Source: Enoplolaimus lenunculus (lineage: Eukaryota; Nematoda; Enoplea; Enoplida; Thoracostomopsidae). Taken from it: a stretch of 64,000 nt of DNA. The stretch spans positions 124,001-188,000 of the forward strand of contig JASANG010002673.1 in assembly GCA_030248215.1 (NCBI GenBank). The letters are read 5' to 3'. Below are positions 58,001 through 59,690 of the stretch, piece by piece. The position numbers were made by a program, and so were the translations under genes. Below the pieces are notes generated by a model, which ran no database searches, was not told the DNA's origin, and was given only the letters and a program-made list of their open reading frames with translations. The stretch's first letter is position 1; each line of letters opens with the position of its first letter.

Positions 58001-58829
58001 AATTCTTTTTCCTGTTCCGGCATTAAAAAATGCAGGATCGACAATTTATATAGCGAATTTTGAGTTAAATTGTGACAAGAATCAGCTTAACAAAATACAC
58101 ATTTCCGGGTCAAAAATTACAACATTGAAACTCCATGTTGTTTTTACAACTTCTTGTGGTATTGTCTGCGCACACACACATCATTCCTCATAGCATTTTT
58201 TACAATTATCCAACGCATGCTTTGCTGAGCACTTGAAACGCTGTGCGAATCAAAGCGTACACCAGGCGACAAACGCTATATTGGTACAGTCAATTTAGCA
58301 GTAATCCCGGTGGTATAATTTCAACCCTGGCCAAACACACTTAATCTACTATATATTAAAAAAGCTGGAACGCCACTTACGTATTTTGGGCAAATTTCCA
58401 GCATTACTTTGTTTACAAAAATTTCTTAGGAAATACACGTGATTGATTGTTCTTCGTTCTATGAAACGAAAATTTGCGTGGAAATTTTTTGTGTTTTCGC
58501 ACATTGACTCGATACAGTCCGATGTGACAAAAATTAAAATTCACTGCAATTTCCTTCAAATACGAAAACAACAATTTTGAATTATACCAGTTACTGGTCA
58601 TTTAAACCAAAACAAACAAACAAACAAACGAACAAACAAACAAACAAACAAACAAACAAACAAACAAACAAACGAACAAACAAACAAACAAACAAACAAA
58701 CAACCGAACAAACAAACAAACAAACCTTACCGGTGTATTTCCATGCTTCGCTGCCAAATGAAGTGGACTGAAACCTTTGTTGTTCAGCGGTGACAGTTGT
58801 ACGCCATTGTTCGTTAATATTTCGACGAC
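7015..58829 (-). CDS. Giant ankyrin gene, 34 joined exons (5' end outside window)
   Basis: This is an ankyrin-family membrane-skeleton adaptor. Family knowledge: ankyrin repeats bind membrane proteins, ZU5-UPA binds spectrin, and the death domain and tail are regulatory. The exons, listed separately below, join without a frame break: each 5' exon ends in the phase that the next acceptor needs, and the 11,847 nt give 3,948 codons and a stop. Domain order by in-window residue is ankyrin repeats 1-307, linker 308-531, ZU5-N 532-662, ZU5-C 663-815, UPA and linker 816-1107, death domain 1108-1200, giant repeat exon 1174-3453, Ser/Tyr/Arg linker 3454-3570, four EF-hands 3571-3752, Tyr/Ser/Gly stretch 3753-3860 and tail 3861-3948. 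Adding about 16 missing repeats would give roughly 4,500 residues. It could be expressed as several isoforms that skip the giant exon or the EF-hand exons; that is inference. Confidence 0.88.
7320..7760. mobile_element. Family D relative, degenerate
   Basis: Reverse-orientation sequence with GGAACCGGAATAGGAACGCG, the CGCAGAAACACTCATTTCGA block seen in the 36.7-kb element, and GAAACAGGAACAGGATC at the far end. Termini are worn. It ends just short of the 7,797-7,862 tail exon. Confidence 0.65.
7797..7862 (-). CDS. Ser/Asp/Glu-rich tail exon
   Basis: A 66-nt phase 1-1 exon: [20 protein letters not shown] and ES. Acceptor TTATAG, donor GTAGGT. The SxSxSD/E runs are typical casein kinase 2 substrates (inference). 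If the donor is not used, the frame continues eight residues to a stop at about 7,774, an alternative C terminus. Confidence 0.72.
8579..8641 (-). CDS. Tail exon
   Basis: A 63-nt phase 1-1 exon: [20 protein letters not shown]. Acceptor TTGCAG, donor GTAACT. Acidic and hydroxyl-rich; no domain. Supported by splice sites, phase and position. Confidence 0.75.
9032..9148 (-). CDS. Ankyrin-type C-terminal tail motif exon
   Basis: A 117-nt phase 1-1 exon: [20 protein letters not shown] then [18 protein letters not shown]. This resembles the short conserved motif in the tail of ankyrins (human ANK1: FTDEQGNIVTKKIIRKVV): aromatic, Asp, Gly, Ile-Val, then basic pairs. Its presence after the EF-hands is the main evidence that the EF-hand exons belong to the ankyrin gene. 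Acceptor TTTTAG, donor GTGAGT. Confidence 0.88.
9149..10323. other. Intron between Tyr/Ser/Gly exon and tail exon
   Basis: Plain AT-rich intron sequence; I see no repeat family copy and no extra exon that fits phase 1-1. Confidence 0.5.
10324..10648 (-). CDS. Tyr/Ser/Gly/Arg-rich exon after EF-hands
   Basis: A 325-nt exon, phase 0 in and 1 out, of 108 residues: [20 protein letters not shown], then [20 protein letters not shown] and [17 protein letters not shown]. It is low complexity with many aromatic residues spaced by Ser/Gly, a composition seen in phase-separating or intermediate-filament-head-like regions (inference). Acceptor TTACAG, donor GTACGT. Confidence 0.88.
10690..10990. repeat. 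Dispersed repeat with AACCGCGGTTGTAAC motifs
   Basis: Shares GTTCCAAACCGCGGTTGTAA and related CGCGTTT-type motifs with worn copies at about 12,295-12,620, 44,560-44,800, 44,960-45,125 and 48,985-49,220. Imperfectly palindromic throughout. It flanks the Tyr/Ser/Gly exon without overlapping it. Confidence 0.6.
11331..11428 (-). CDS. EF-hand 4 exon
   Basis: A 98-nt exon, phase 1 in and 0 out: [20 protein letters not shown] then [12 protein letters not shown]. With the preceding exon the loop is [12 protein letters not shown], fully canonical and very close to calmodulin DADGNGTIDFPEF. Acceptor TTGCAG, donor GTAACA. Confidence 0.95.
11476..11790. mobile_element. MITE family B, copy 4, truncated
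   Basis: In the opposite orientation. The end AAGCGGAACTAGATTATTCC and the middle block (AGCTGGCAACGATTCTCAAA, CGTCGCATGAACAAA) are recognisable; the other terminus is lost. Confidence 0.7.
12135..12278 (-). CDS. EF-hand 3 exon
   Basis: A 144-nt phase 1-1 exon: [20 protein letters not shown] then [20 protein letters not shown] and IFENDLDG. The loop [12 protein letters not shown] is fully canonical. The following helix closely resembles the calmodulin central-helix region (ELGTVMRSLGQNPTEAEL). Acceptor TTTCAG equivalent TTATTCAG, donor GTAATT. Confidence 0.96.
12938..12968 (-). CDS. 31-nt micro-exon between EF-hand pairs
   Basis: Encodes [10 protein letters not shown] and the first base of a Lys codon. 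Acceptor TTACAG, donor GTAAGT. It restores frame between the two EF-hand pairs: [23 protein letters not shown]. The same helix-start pattern ([11 protein letters not shown]) precedes EF-hand 1, so this exon supplies the matching helix of EF-hand 3. Confidence 0.85.
13186..13387. mobile_element. CpG-rich fold-back element, family E
   Basis: TTAGTGTTGCGCTATAC at the left pairs with GTATAGCGCAACCCTAA at the right. Arms carry GACGTCCGGCGC-type sequence and the centre is GTACG/ACGTA rich. Relatives at 35,774, 37,740, 39,451, 41,623 and 62,644 share the terminus and the arm motif. Confidence 0.82.
13415..13509 (-). CDS. EF-hand 2 exon (degenerate loop)
   Basis: A 95-nt exon, phase 1 in and 0 out, completing the loop [12 protein letters not shown], then [20 protein letters not shown] and QPR. 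Gly6 is His and position 12 is Asp rather than Glu, so binding may be weak or favour magnesium (inference). Donor GTGAGC. Read-through would end at an in-frame stop at about 13,397. Confidence 0.9.
13778..13955 (-). CDS. EF-hand 1 exon
   Basis: A 178-nt exon, phase 0 in and 1 out: [20 protein letters not shown] then [20 protein letters not shown] and an entering helix [12 protein letters not shown]. The loop [12 protein letters not shown] has all canonical ligand positions (1, 3, 5, 9, 12) and Gly6, so it should bind calcium. The start of the EF-hand 2 loop is at the exon end, and the intron splits the hand. Acceptor CTGCAG, donor GTAATT. Confidence 0.93.
14277..14368 (-). CDS. Arg/Ser/Pro linker exon before EF-hands
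   Basis: A 92-nt exon, phase 1 in and 0 out: [20 protein letters not shown] then [10 protein letters not shown]. Acceptor TTTAG, donor GTAAGT. Basic, proline-bearing sequence of this sort is common in microtubule-associated linkers, but I cannot assign a function. Confidence 0.82.
14671..14880. mobile_element. TIR element with GGTACAAAAT ends, copy 2
   Basis: TGATGTACCTGGTACGCGTT and CATTTTTGGCCGACCCC at the left; CCACCAAAAACGCAACTTCC and GGTAGTACATTCTGTACC at the right. Confidence 0.75.
15156..15412 (-). CDS. Ser/Thr-rich linker exon after giant exon
   Basis: A 257-nt exon, phase 2 in and 1 out, joined to the giant exon to read [19 protein letters not shown], then [20 protein letters not shown] and [14 protein letters not shown]. 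Low complexity, basic and hydroxyl-rich, with no domain. Acceptor TTTCAG, donor GTAAGT. The join is supported by phase on both sides and by carrying a Tyr/Gly/Arg/Pro-rich style through the junction. Confidence 0.82.
15755..16563. mobile_element. 809-bp TIR element with G/C-run loops, copy 1
   Basis: Terminal inverted repeat CTGGCTTCTCCACAGC / GCTGTGGAGAAGCCAG with 5-bp duplication TCAAA (15,750-15,754 and 16,564-16,568). Subterminal blocks contain nested C/G runs (CAGCAATTTTTTTTGCTGGG, CCCCCCAGATCATCTGGGGG). Superfamily unclear. It lies in the intron just after the giant exon. Confidence 0.9.
16761..23601 (-). CDS. Giant 6.8-kb exon: death-domain end, then 11 alternating A/B repeats
   Basis: A 6,841-nt exon, phase 1 in and 2 out, uninterrupted. 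Its first residues, [20 protein letters not shown], finish the death domain (family: DALTSVLTKINRIDIVTLLEG). About 300 disordered Ser/Thr/Pro/Gln-rich residues follow. From about 22,650 to 16,850 it is a degenerate repeat. Each unit has LYDxxGxPIxGxxxYxxxGxxL, then either an A end (YxPGxPLxxYxGxGxDGxPL) or a B end (VYYAxGQPLIxQP). A and B alternate strictly: I count 11 A and 11 B ends. A repeat-free stretch lies at 18,410-19,290. The exon ends YGYGFPGYR before GTAAGC. Coding GC content is clearly above that of the flanking introns. I know no named domain for the repeat; Gly/Pro/Tyr spacing suggests short beta hairpins, superficially like MORN or YD repeats. Unusually large single exons with repeats also occur in giant neuronal ankyrins, but with unrelated sequences. 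Confidence 0.93.
23927..24022 (-). CDS. Death domain, second exon
   Basis: A 96-nt phase 1-1 exon encoding [20 protein letters not shown] then [12 protein letters not shown]. Family equivalent: [35 protein letters not shown]. A nearby upstream AG (TGTTTAG) would put a stop in frame; the acceptor TATTTTAG at the GAGGCA start avoids it. Donor GTACGC. Confidence 0.93.
24582..24930 (-). mobile_element. LINE 3' fragment with (CAA)n tail
   Basis: On the minus strand one frame reads [20 protein letters not shown] then [15 protein letters not shown] and, after breaks, [10 protein letters not shown] before a CAA repeat. The LSQLRSGYS...LNSY pattern is typical of the C-terminal end of Jockey/I-like non-LTR reverse transcriptases in animals. 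It is truncated at the 5' end, as usual for dead LINEs, and decayed by at least two stops. Confidence 0.72.
25169..25270 (-). CDS. Death domain, first exon
   Basis: A 102-nt phase 1-1 exon encoding [20 protein letters not shown] then RELNVP. It fits the ankyrin death-domain helices (DIRMAIVADHLGLSWTELARELNFS) including the buried Trp and the LAREL motif. Acceptor TTTTAG, donor GTAATG. Confidence 0.94.
25480..25625. repeat. TTAGGC-type repeat unit
   Basis: GCGTAAGCCTAAACGTAAGC and further CCTAAGCG units, then sequence ending TTGAACAGGGCC, the flank seen with other copies. Confidence 0.75.
25745..26153 (-). CDS. End of UPA and linker to death domain
   Basis: A 409-nt exon, phase 0 in and 1 out. 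About 136 residues: a Ser/Thr/Pro-rich start ([20 protein letters not shown]), then [17 protein letters not shown], which fits the last UPA strand (AVCNLNITLP), then a Ser/Gly/Asp-rich linker ending LSLRDPT. The start is longer and more variable than in vertebrate ankyrins. Acceptor TTCTAG, donor GTAAGT. Confidence 0.88.
26387..27046. mobile_element. TIR element carrying a 21-bp minisatellite
   Basis: Ends CTGGGATGGGAGC and GCCCATCCCAG pair. Both subterminal regions are CTCGGTCTCGG/CCGAGACCG rich. The minisatellite at 26,437-26,690 lies inside. Flanks match at 5 of 8, so the target duplication is uncertain. Confidence 0.7.
26437..26690. repeat. 21-bp minisatellite, about 12 copies
   Basis: Unit GTCTCAGTCTCGGTATTTTGA, repeated with one interruption near 26,580-26,600 (GATTTTGATCTCGG). 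Because 21 is a multiple of three, several frames stay open; I regard these as by-products. Confidence 0.95.
27274..27550. repeat. Two diverged tandem copies of about 138 bp
   Basis: AGTGTGTCGGTCATTTAAGC and TCACACGGAAGCATGTTGGC recur as AGTGTTTGCCCCCATTTAAG and TTACACTGAAGCGTCTTGGT one unit later. The core is a GAAGC-rich inverted motif. Confidence 0.75.
28108..28319. mobile_element. TIR element with ATTCTCAAATG ends, copy 1
   Basis: GTATTCTCAAATGTGTGTAG and TCTATCACCAG at the left pair with TGATGATAGGTTCTATACGC and ATTTGAGAT at the right. Related copies at 32,093-32,460 and, worn, 43,680-43,862. Confidence 0.72.
29163..29294 (-). CDS. UPA domain exon 3
   Basis: A 132-nt phase 0-0 exon: [20 protein letters not shown], then [17 protein letters not shown]. 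It matches LEGKPxYVxxxGNLxPxxKxGQ...FxFxxFKENRLPF of the family. Acceptor TTTCAG, donor GTAAGC. Confidence 0.95.
29645..30041. mobile_element. hAT-like MITE, family A, copy 1
   Basis: 397 bp with terminal inverted repeats CAGGGTGCAACCGGAA / TTCCGGTTGCACCCTG and an exact 8-bp target duplication CTGGACGA on both sides (29,637-29,644 and 30,042-30,049). Termini beginning CAGGG with 8-bp duplications are typical of the hAT superfamily. Subterminal GGAACC repeats are multiplied at both ends. No transposase. Confidence 0.92.
30071..30456. mobile_element. hAT-like MITE, family B, copy 1
   Basis: 386 bp, ends CAGTGCGCAACCGGAATTCC and CCGCTTTGCACCCTG with subterminal GATTCC repeats. Flanks GTTTGATC and GCTTGACC match at 6 of 8 positions, an aged target duplication. 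It sits 30 bp from family A copy 1. Confidence 0.82.
30491..30728 (-). CDS. UPA domain exon 2
   Basis: A 238-nt exon, phase 2 in and 0 out, starting [20 protein letters not shown] then [20 protein letters not shown] and [19 protein letters not shown]. The [11 protein letters not shown] and CxTDDxxDKTLExQ motifs are diagnostic of the ankyrin UPA domain. Acceptor TTTTAG, donor GTAAGT. Confidence 0.97.
30961..31103. mobile_element. Short TIR element, GCAACTTCCACAATATCATG ends
   Basis: 143 bp; TGCAACTTCCACAATATCAT at the left pairs with CATGATATTGTGAAAGTTAC at the right. The same terminus leads into the tandem repeat at 45,116-45,350. Confidence 0.72.
31140..31236 (-). CDS. UPA domain exon 1
   Basis: A 97-nt exon, phase 1 in and 2 out, encoding [20 protein letters not shown] then [13 protein letters not shown]. 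It corresponds to [19 protein letters not shown]...VSFTTNVSARFW of vertebrate ankyrins. Acceptor TTACAG, donor GTAAGT. Confidence 0.95.
31755..31975. mobile_element. Diverged GC-rich fold-back element
   Basis: Starts AGGATTGCGCTATAAGCC; the middle has CCGCCGTGGGCCGTCGCAAG and GCGCGGCGCT. It fits the CpG-rich fold-back group, but its right terminus is not clear. Confidence 0.55.
32093..32460. mobile_element. TIR element with ATTCTCAAATG ends, copy 2, with nested repeat
   Basis: CATATTCTCAAATGCGTACA left, GATAAACACATTTGAGAAT right. It is interrupted at 32,131-32,276 by a GGATTCGG-rich element whose ends are CACGGTGGCA / TGCCACCCTG. It ends 21 bp from the ZU5-C exon donor. Confidence 0.72.
32482..32728 (-). 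CDS. ZU5-C domain end and start of UPA
   Basis: A 247-nt exon, phase 0 in and 1 out. It contains [20 protein letters not shown], the most conserved ankyrin ZU5-C stretch ([20 protein letters not shown]), then [10 protein letters not shown] leading into UPA. Acceptor CTTTAG; donor GTACGT. A short repetitive element begins about 20 bp beyond the donor. Confidence 0.97.
33098..33309 (-). CDS. ZU5-C domain, first exon
   Basis: A 212-nt exon, phase 1 in and 0 out. It encodes [20 protein letters not shown] then [20 protein letters not shown] and [11 protein letters not shown]. This matches the ankyrin RI-x-RIITKDFPQYFAVVSRIK ... GGILSSTxVP ... EGALTKRIRVGLQ segment that opens the second ZU5. Acceptor TTTCAG, donor GTAAGT. 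Confidence 0.96.
33915..34075 (-). CDS. ZU5-N domain, second exon (GC splice donor)
   Basis: A 161-nt exon, phase 2 in and 1 out. It encodes [20 protein letters not shown] and [17 protein letters not shown], matching the ankyrin GPVIVEIPHFxSxRxxxRELxVLRSExGExWKEH block. The only donor that keeps phase and reaches the next ZU5 exon is GC: exon end CCTGAAG, intron start GCGAGT. If that donor failed, the frame would run on for about seven residues to a stop. GC-AG introns are a known minor class. Confidence 0.93.
34681..34911 (-). CDS. ZU5-N domain, first exon
   Basis: A 231-nt exon, phase 2-2. It encodes [20 protein letters not shown], then [17 protein letters not shown] and a [18 protein letters not shown] end. 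This is the ankyrin ZU5-N domain almost residue for residue ([30 protein letters not shown], GPxGAxF). ZU5-N carries the spectrin-binding surface in the family. Acceptor TTTCAG, donor GTAAGT. Confidence 0.97.
35774..35883. mobile_element. CpG-rich fold-back element, short copy
   Basis: 110 bp: AGGGTTGCGCTATACTTG and AAAGTATAACGCAACTCTAA, around a TAAAAATTTTA centre. Confidence 0.75.
36658..37055. mobile_element. hAT-like MITE, family D
   Basis: Starts CAGGGTTCAACCGGAATTCC, ends TTTCTGTTGGAACCCTG. Flanks ATTTTCAA and ATTATCAA match at 7 of 8. Subterminal TTCCTG repeats multiply at both ends. Degenerate relatives occur at about 7,320-7,760 and 57,960-58,335. Confidence 0.84.
37633..37736. mobile_element. 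TIR element with G/C-run loops, right-end fragment
   Basis: Only the last 100 bp of the 15,755 family is present: GGAAAACTGCCCCACAGC through GCTGTGGAGAAGCCAG. It directly abuts a CpG-rich fold-back element. Confidence 0.8.
37740..37864. mobile_element. CpG-rich fold-back element
   Basis: ATGGCGCTATACTTTTGATG at the left, GATAGCACCACCCTAT at the right, with GTCCGACGCCGTACGTCG and ATGGCGACGGACGGCACC as arms. Confidence 0.72.
37951..38414. repeat. 30-bp minisatellite, about 15 copies, telomere-like core
   Basis: Unit TAACCCTAAGTCTAAGCG plus TATGGATGAGCC; very uniform except for occasional CCCTGAGT variants. It lies inside a stretch ending in CTAAGCCTAAGC, the TTAGGC-type repeat dispersed elsewhere, so it looks like an expansion within such a repeat. 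Confidence 0.97.
38650..39003. mobile_element. hAT-like MITE, family A, copy 2
   Basis: 354 bp, same termini and internal sequence as the copy at 29,645, in the same orientation, with exact 8-bp duplication CACATCAC (38,642-38,649 and 39,004-39,011). It is shorter mainly because it has fewer subterminal GGAACC units. The two interiors differ at only a few positions by eye, so both insertions look young. Confidence 0.92.
39451..39593. mobile_element. CpG-rich fold-back element
   Basis: TTAGGGTAAAGCGGCACG left, GGTATAATTCCACCCT right. The arms hold GACGTCCGGCACCGTCCG and GACGGTGACGTACGTCGC. Confidence 0.72.
41623..42322. mobile_element. 700-bp fold-back element with central open frame
   Basis: Termini TTAAGCGTTGCGC / CGCAACGCTTAA. 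Long imperfect arms: CACGTTTGCCCAAACGTGG and GATTTTGAAAATTTTGTGCC on the left mirror the CCACTTTTGGGCAAACG side on the right. The unpaired centre (about 41,905-42,110) is open on the plus strand and resembles protein-coding sequence, though I do not recognise it. Confidence 0.68.
43092..43239 (-). CDS. Linker exon leading into ZU5
   Basis: A 148-nt exon, phase 1 in and 2 out. It encodes [20 protein letters not shown] then an acidic Ser/Thr stretch ending EPLHSG. The split glycine codon is completed by the ZU5 exon to give HSGFLISF; vertebrate ankyrins have HSGFLVSF at exactly this junction, which strongly supports the join across the following 8.2-kb intron. Donor GTAAGT. Confidence 0.88.
43584..43640 (-). 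CDS. Linker micro-exon
   Basis: A 57-nt phase 1-1 exon coding [18 protein letters not shown]. Acceptor TTACAG, donor GTTAGT. It is too short for any independent support; it is called because both sites and phase fit between its neighbours. It could be an optional cassette. Confidence 0.68.
43968..44057 (-). CDS. Linker exon
   Basis: A 90-nt phase 1-1 exon coding [20 protein letters not shown] followed by [10 protein letters not shown]. Acceptor TTTCAG, donor GTAAGT. No domain is recognised. As a symmetric exon it could be skipped without a frame change. Confidence 0.78.
44152..44533. mobile_element. TIR element with TACTTAAGTA repeats, copy 1
   Basis: Ends TGGCTGGGTTTCTGAAA / TTTTGGAAACCCAGCCA. 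The subterminal regions are palindromic AGTAATTACTTAAGT runs. Second copy at 45,643-46,055. Confidence 0.83.
45116..45350. repeat. Tandem repeat of about 45 bp, four copies
   Basis: Unit GACGTTGAAGCCAAAAAAGC followed by TTCAGTATCCTG, closing in an inverted unit ATTGAAACATTTTTGGCTTC. It begins with the GCAACTTCCACAATAACATG terminus. Confidence 0.75.
45643..46055. mobile_element. TIR element with TACTTAAGTA repeats, copy 2
   Basis: Ends TGGCTGGGTTTCTGAAAT / TTCAGAAACCCAGCCA. Same layout as copy 1, 1.1 kb away in the same orientation; a short internal block (CAGCGAATCTGTAATACATC) is repeated. Confidence 0.83.
46555..47300. mobile_element. TIR element with G/C-run loops, copy 2
   Basis: Same family as the 15,755 element, same orientation, 746 bp, with 5-bp duplication CCTAC (46,550-46,554 and 47,301-47,305). 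Interior highly similar, e.g. TTTCTAGGCCAAAAATTTTC and GAGAAATTTTTGTCACGTTG. Confidence 0.9.
47489..47866 (-). CDS. Linker exon between ankyrin repeats and ZU5
   Basis: A 378-nt phase 1-1 exon coding 126 residues with no domain I recognise. It begins [20 protein letters not shown], is Ser/Thr/His/Gln rich, carries [11 protein letters not shown] and ends ADANRR before GTAAGT. Its position and acidic start agree with the unstructured ankyrin linker, which is variable between species. The reading frame, both splice sites and phase fit; only the conservation argument is weak. Confidence 0.82.
48161..48380. mobile_element. TIR element with CCCGTAGCCA ends, copy 1
   Basis: TTGCCCCCGTAGCCAGAG left, ACCTTGTGTAGCCAACTG right. 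Relatives at 57,422-57,589 (GGCCCCCGTAGCCAG / CTTGGCTACGGGCTC) and 62,001-62,153 (GGACCGTAGCCAAGG / TGGCTACGG). Confidence 0.6.
49334..49511 (-). CDS. Ankyrin exon: R24 cap and start of linker
   Basis: A 178-nt exon, phase 0 in and 1 out. It starts [20 protein letters not shown], the C-terminal capping repeat, then runs into an acidic linker with [17 protein letters not shown]. Vertebrate ankyrins have VPETMNEVLDMSDDEG at the same place, so this exon marks the end of the repeat domain. Acceptor TTTTAG, donor GTAAGT. Confidence 0.95.
49769..49966 (-). CDS. Ankyrin exon: R22 and R23
   Basis: A 198-nt phase 0-0 exon with two full repeats: [20 protein letters not shown] and [20 protein letters not shown]. 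These match the MGYTPLHVxCHYG and [13 protein letters not shown] signatures of ankyrin R22 and R23, the most recognisable part of the solenoid. Acceptor TTGCAG, donor GTAAGT. Confidence 0.96.
50336..50434 (-). CDS. Ankyrin exon: R21
   Basis: A one-repeat exon of 99 nt, phase 0-0, encoding [20 protein letters not shown] then [13 protein letters not shown]. The AQED motif matches the R21 signature (LTPLHLAAQED) of vertebrate ankyrins and supports the register. Acceptor TTTCAG, donor GTAAGA. Confidence 0.94.
50912..51240. mobile_element. hAT-like MITE, family B, copy 2
   Basis: Starts CAGGGTGCAATCGGAATTTC and ends TTTCGCTTTGCACACTG. Flanks AGTATTTG and AGTGTTTG match at 7 of 8. The interior shares the ATGCGACGTTTTCGAGAATC and GTTGCCAGCCAACA blocks with the 30,071 copy. 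Confidence 0.86.
51539..51637 (-). CDS. Ankyrin exon: R20
   Basis: A one-repeat exon of 99 nt, phase 0-0, encoding [20 protein letters not shown] followed by [13 protein letters not shown], a near-consensus repeat. Acceptor TTTCAG and donor GTAAGA are clear. Short TACA/TATA microsatellite DNA lies 20 bp upstream of the acceptor. Confidence 0.94.
51712..52011. mobile_element. Small hAT-like MITE with ATCGGC repeats
   Basis: 300 bp with termini TAGGAATGTGCCGAT / ATCGGCACATCCCTA and subterminal CGGCAT repeats. Flanks ATACGTCC and ATACATGC match at 6 of 8. Confidence 0.75.
52327..52475. mobile_element. TIR element with TTCACACGTGCAA ends, short copy
   Basis: AGCCGTATTCACAAGTGCAA left, TTGCACTTGTGAGTAGG right, with CTTGCAGCTG inside. 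It lies 76 bp beyond the R19 exon donor. Confidence 0.72.
52498..52531. repeat. (CTAT)n microsatellite
   Basis: About eight CTAT units, 20 bp beyond the R19 exon donor. Other short tracts: (TACA)n at 51,660-51,708, (AAAC)n at 44,257-44,278 and (TATG)n at 42,712-42,745. Confidence 0.9.
52551..52649 (-). CDS. Ankyrin exon: R19
   Basis: A one-repeat exon of 99 nt, phase 0-0, encoding [13 protein letters not shown] and ending NVNVTSN. One exon per 33-residue repeat is the classical ankyrin gene layout. The helix before the end has [11 protein letters not shown] instead of the usual LLxxGAxxN, so this repeat is somewhat divergent. Acceptor GTTTAG; donor GTAATT, weaker than its neighbours. Confidence 0.9.
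52733..53990. repeat. 24-bp minisatellite, about 52 copies, with higher-order blocks
   Basis: Unit TATGGGTCACTCCATTTT plus TGACTT, in the intron between exons R18 and R19. Variant units (ACGG, CCCTC, TTTTTTACTT) recur in order: the block at 53,383-53,590 reappears at 53,743-53,950, exactly 360 bp or 15 units later. Frames are open on both strands because 24 is a multiple of three and the unit lacks stops; no coding role is implied. Confidence 0.97.
54185..54612. repeat. (AAAC)/(ACACAAAC) microsatellite at a splice donor
   Basis: About 430 bp of AAAC and ACAC units. On the transcribed minus strand this is a GTTT-rich tract that begins about 12 nt after the exon R18 donor. Confidence 0.95.
54625..54774 (-). 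CDS. Ankyrin exon: R17/R18
   Basis: A 150-nt phase 0-0 exon encoding [20 protein letters not shown] then [16 protein letters not shown] and ending RASPQAAAK. The RASPQAAAK end corresponds to the GASPHAxAK boundary of vertebrate ankyrins, which fixes the register. Acceptor TTTAAG, donor GTATGA. The donor is followed by 430 bp of AAAC/ACACAA microsatellite (given on the plus strand). Confidence 0.93.
54846..55461. mobile_element. MITE family B host copy with a nested element
   Basis: Exact 8-bp target duplication GTTATACC at 54,838-54,845 and 55,462-55,469. The ends are CAGAGTGTAAAGCGCAACAC and TTCCGGTTGCACCATG. A family C element interrupts it at 54,974-55,191; beyond that the GTTTATTGGCTGGAACC and AACGTCGCATGAACAAA block resumes. 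Confidence 0.88.
54974..55191. mobile_element. Family C MITE nested in family B
   Basis: 218 bp, ends CAGGGTGCGATCGGATAC and ATATCCGGTCGCACCCTG. Flanking host sequence reads ATATTGATTT and GATTTAGAG, so only GATTT is duplicated, fewer than the expected 8 bp. A further partial family C copy begins at about 60,820 and fragments lie at about 34,440-34,520. Confidence 0.85.
55600..55786. mobile_element. Element with GGTTCC/CCCC palindromes, copy 2
   Basis: GCCGGAGCAGCCTCCCC left, CTGTCTGCTCCAGCGCTG right, and the shared block AACCGGTTGAAACAAAAGC with CGCTCGCGAGTTTGGGG. Confidence 0.72.
56551..56850. mobile_element. 300-bp fold-back element with about 120-bp arms
   Basis: Left arm AATTTCATTTTG... 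GTTAACCCTACC pairs with right arm GTAGGGTTAACGCAATTTTT... CAAAATGAAATTTTTCAT. Nearly the whole element is one large hairpin. Confidence 0.8.
57150..57285. repeat. TTAGGC-type repeat unit
   Basis: CTAATTTTTTGCTTAGTTTA, CTTACGCTTAGACTTAGACT and TGTACCGCCCCTGTTC; arranged as in the 5.6-kb copy. Confidence 0.78.
57422..57589. mobile_element. TIR element with CCCGTAGCCA ends, copy 2
   Basis: Clean inverted termini GGCCCCCGTAGCCAG and TTGGCTACGGGCT around a non-coding interior. Confidence 0.68.
58607..58724. repeat. (AAAC)n microsatellite at a splice donor
   Basis: About 29 AAAC units with a few G/C interruptions. On the transcribed strand a (GTTT)n tract begins within 7 nt of the exon R17 donor. 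Confidence 0.95.
58731..58829 (-). CDS. Ankyrin exon: end of R16, start of R17
   Basis: A 99-nt phase 0-0 exon with acceptor TTTCAG and donor GTAAGG. The 33 residues start VVEILTNNG and contain the repeat signature [12 protein letters not shown]. Counting back from the last repeat of the solenoid, this signature is R17. It is the most 5' exon I can find; the preceding repeats must lie beyond 64,000. A (GTTT)n tract begins right after the donor. Confidence 0.9.
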
Positions 58830-59126
58830 CTGAAATCAATAAAAAAAATTTTTACCAGTACACAAAGTTTAATGAGTAAATTGACAAACGCATCGTCAGC
58901 GGGATTTTCTTTTTTCAGTCAAAATGTTAAGTAATATCAGTACCATTCGACACAGGTTTCCATCGCTTTCTGACTTTAACCACAATATATTCCACTGGAA
59001 CTATTACTAATTTTTTGTTACCCCGTTGATGCACTGCAACTATACTCATTCTTTGTTATTTTTTCATATCCTAAACATTGTCCATAAGATCGTGACCCTT
59101 TACTTGACCATTTCATATAATGAAAG

Positions 59127-59690
59127 CAGGGTGCAACCGGAATTCCGATTCAAAACCAGTTCCGATTCCGATCCCGATTGCAATTGCACAATCAATCGGA
59201 ATCTGAATTGTGACTTTTTAATTTTAGGCCTACTTGTTGTGATATGTTGCATAAAAATTCGGCATCATGTAAACTATTCAATTGTTTTCGATGAGTTAAC
59301 AACTTATCACTAATCGAATGTAGTTTAGCTTTACAGAGCTAAACAATGACTGTTAATTTGTTGATGCGACGTTTTTGAGAATATTTGCTAGCTAACACAC
59401 TCCCTAAATCAATATCATACTTGTAATTACAAATTATCCGTATACTCACAAAATTTGTAGTTCCGATTCCGCTTACGATTCCGATTCCGGTATAAATTTG
59501 CTGTTCCGACTCCGATTCGGGTATAATCCAGGATTATGGTCAAATAACTGATTTGGCGTCTTTCCATCATCTAATTATTTTTTGATATGACAATTTGCAT
59601 TTTAGTTTCACAAAAACAATCACAACCTAAATTCCGGGATAAATTTGCTATTTTGATTGGGATATAATCCAGTTCCGCTTGGCACACTGA
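59127..59690. mobile_element. MITE family B, copy 3, with internal duplication
   Basis: Starts CAGGGTGCAACCGGAATTCC and ends CCAGTTCCGCTTGGCACACTG. The element is longer than its relatives because an extra block at 59,537-59,632, also found just outside at 59,708-59,802, lies within its right end. Confidence 0.75.
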
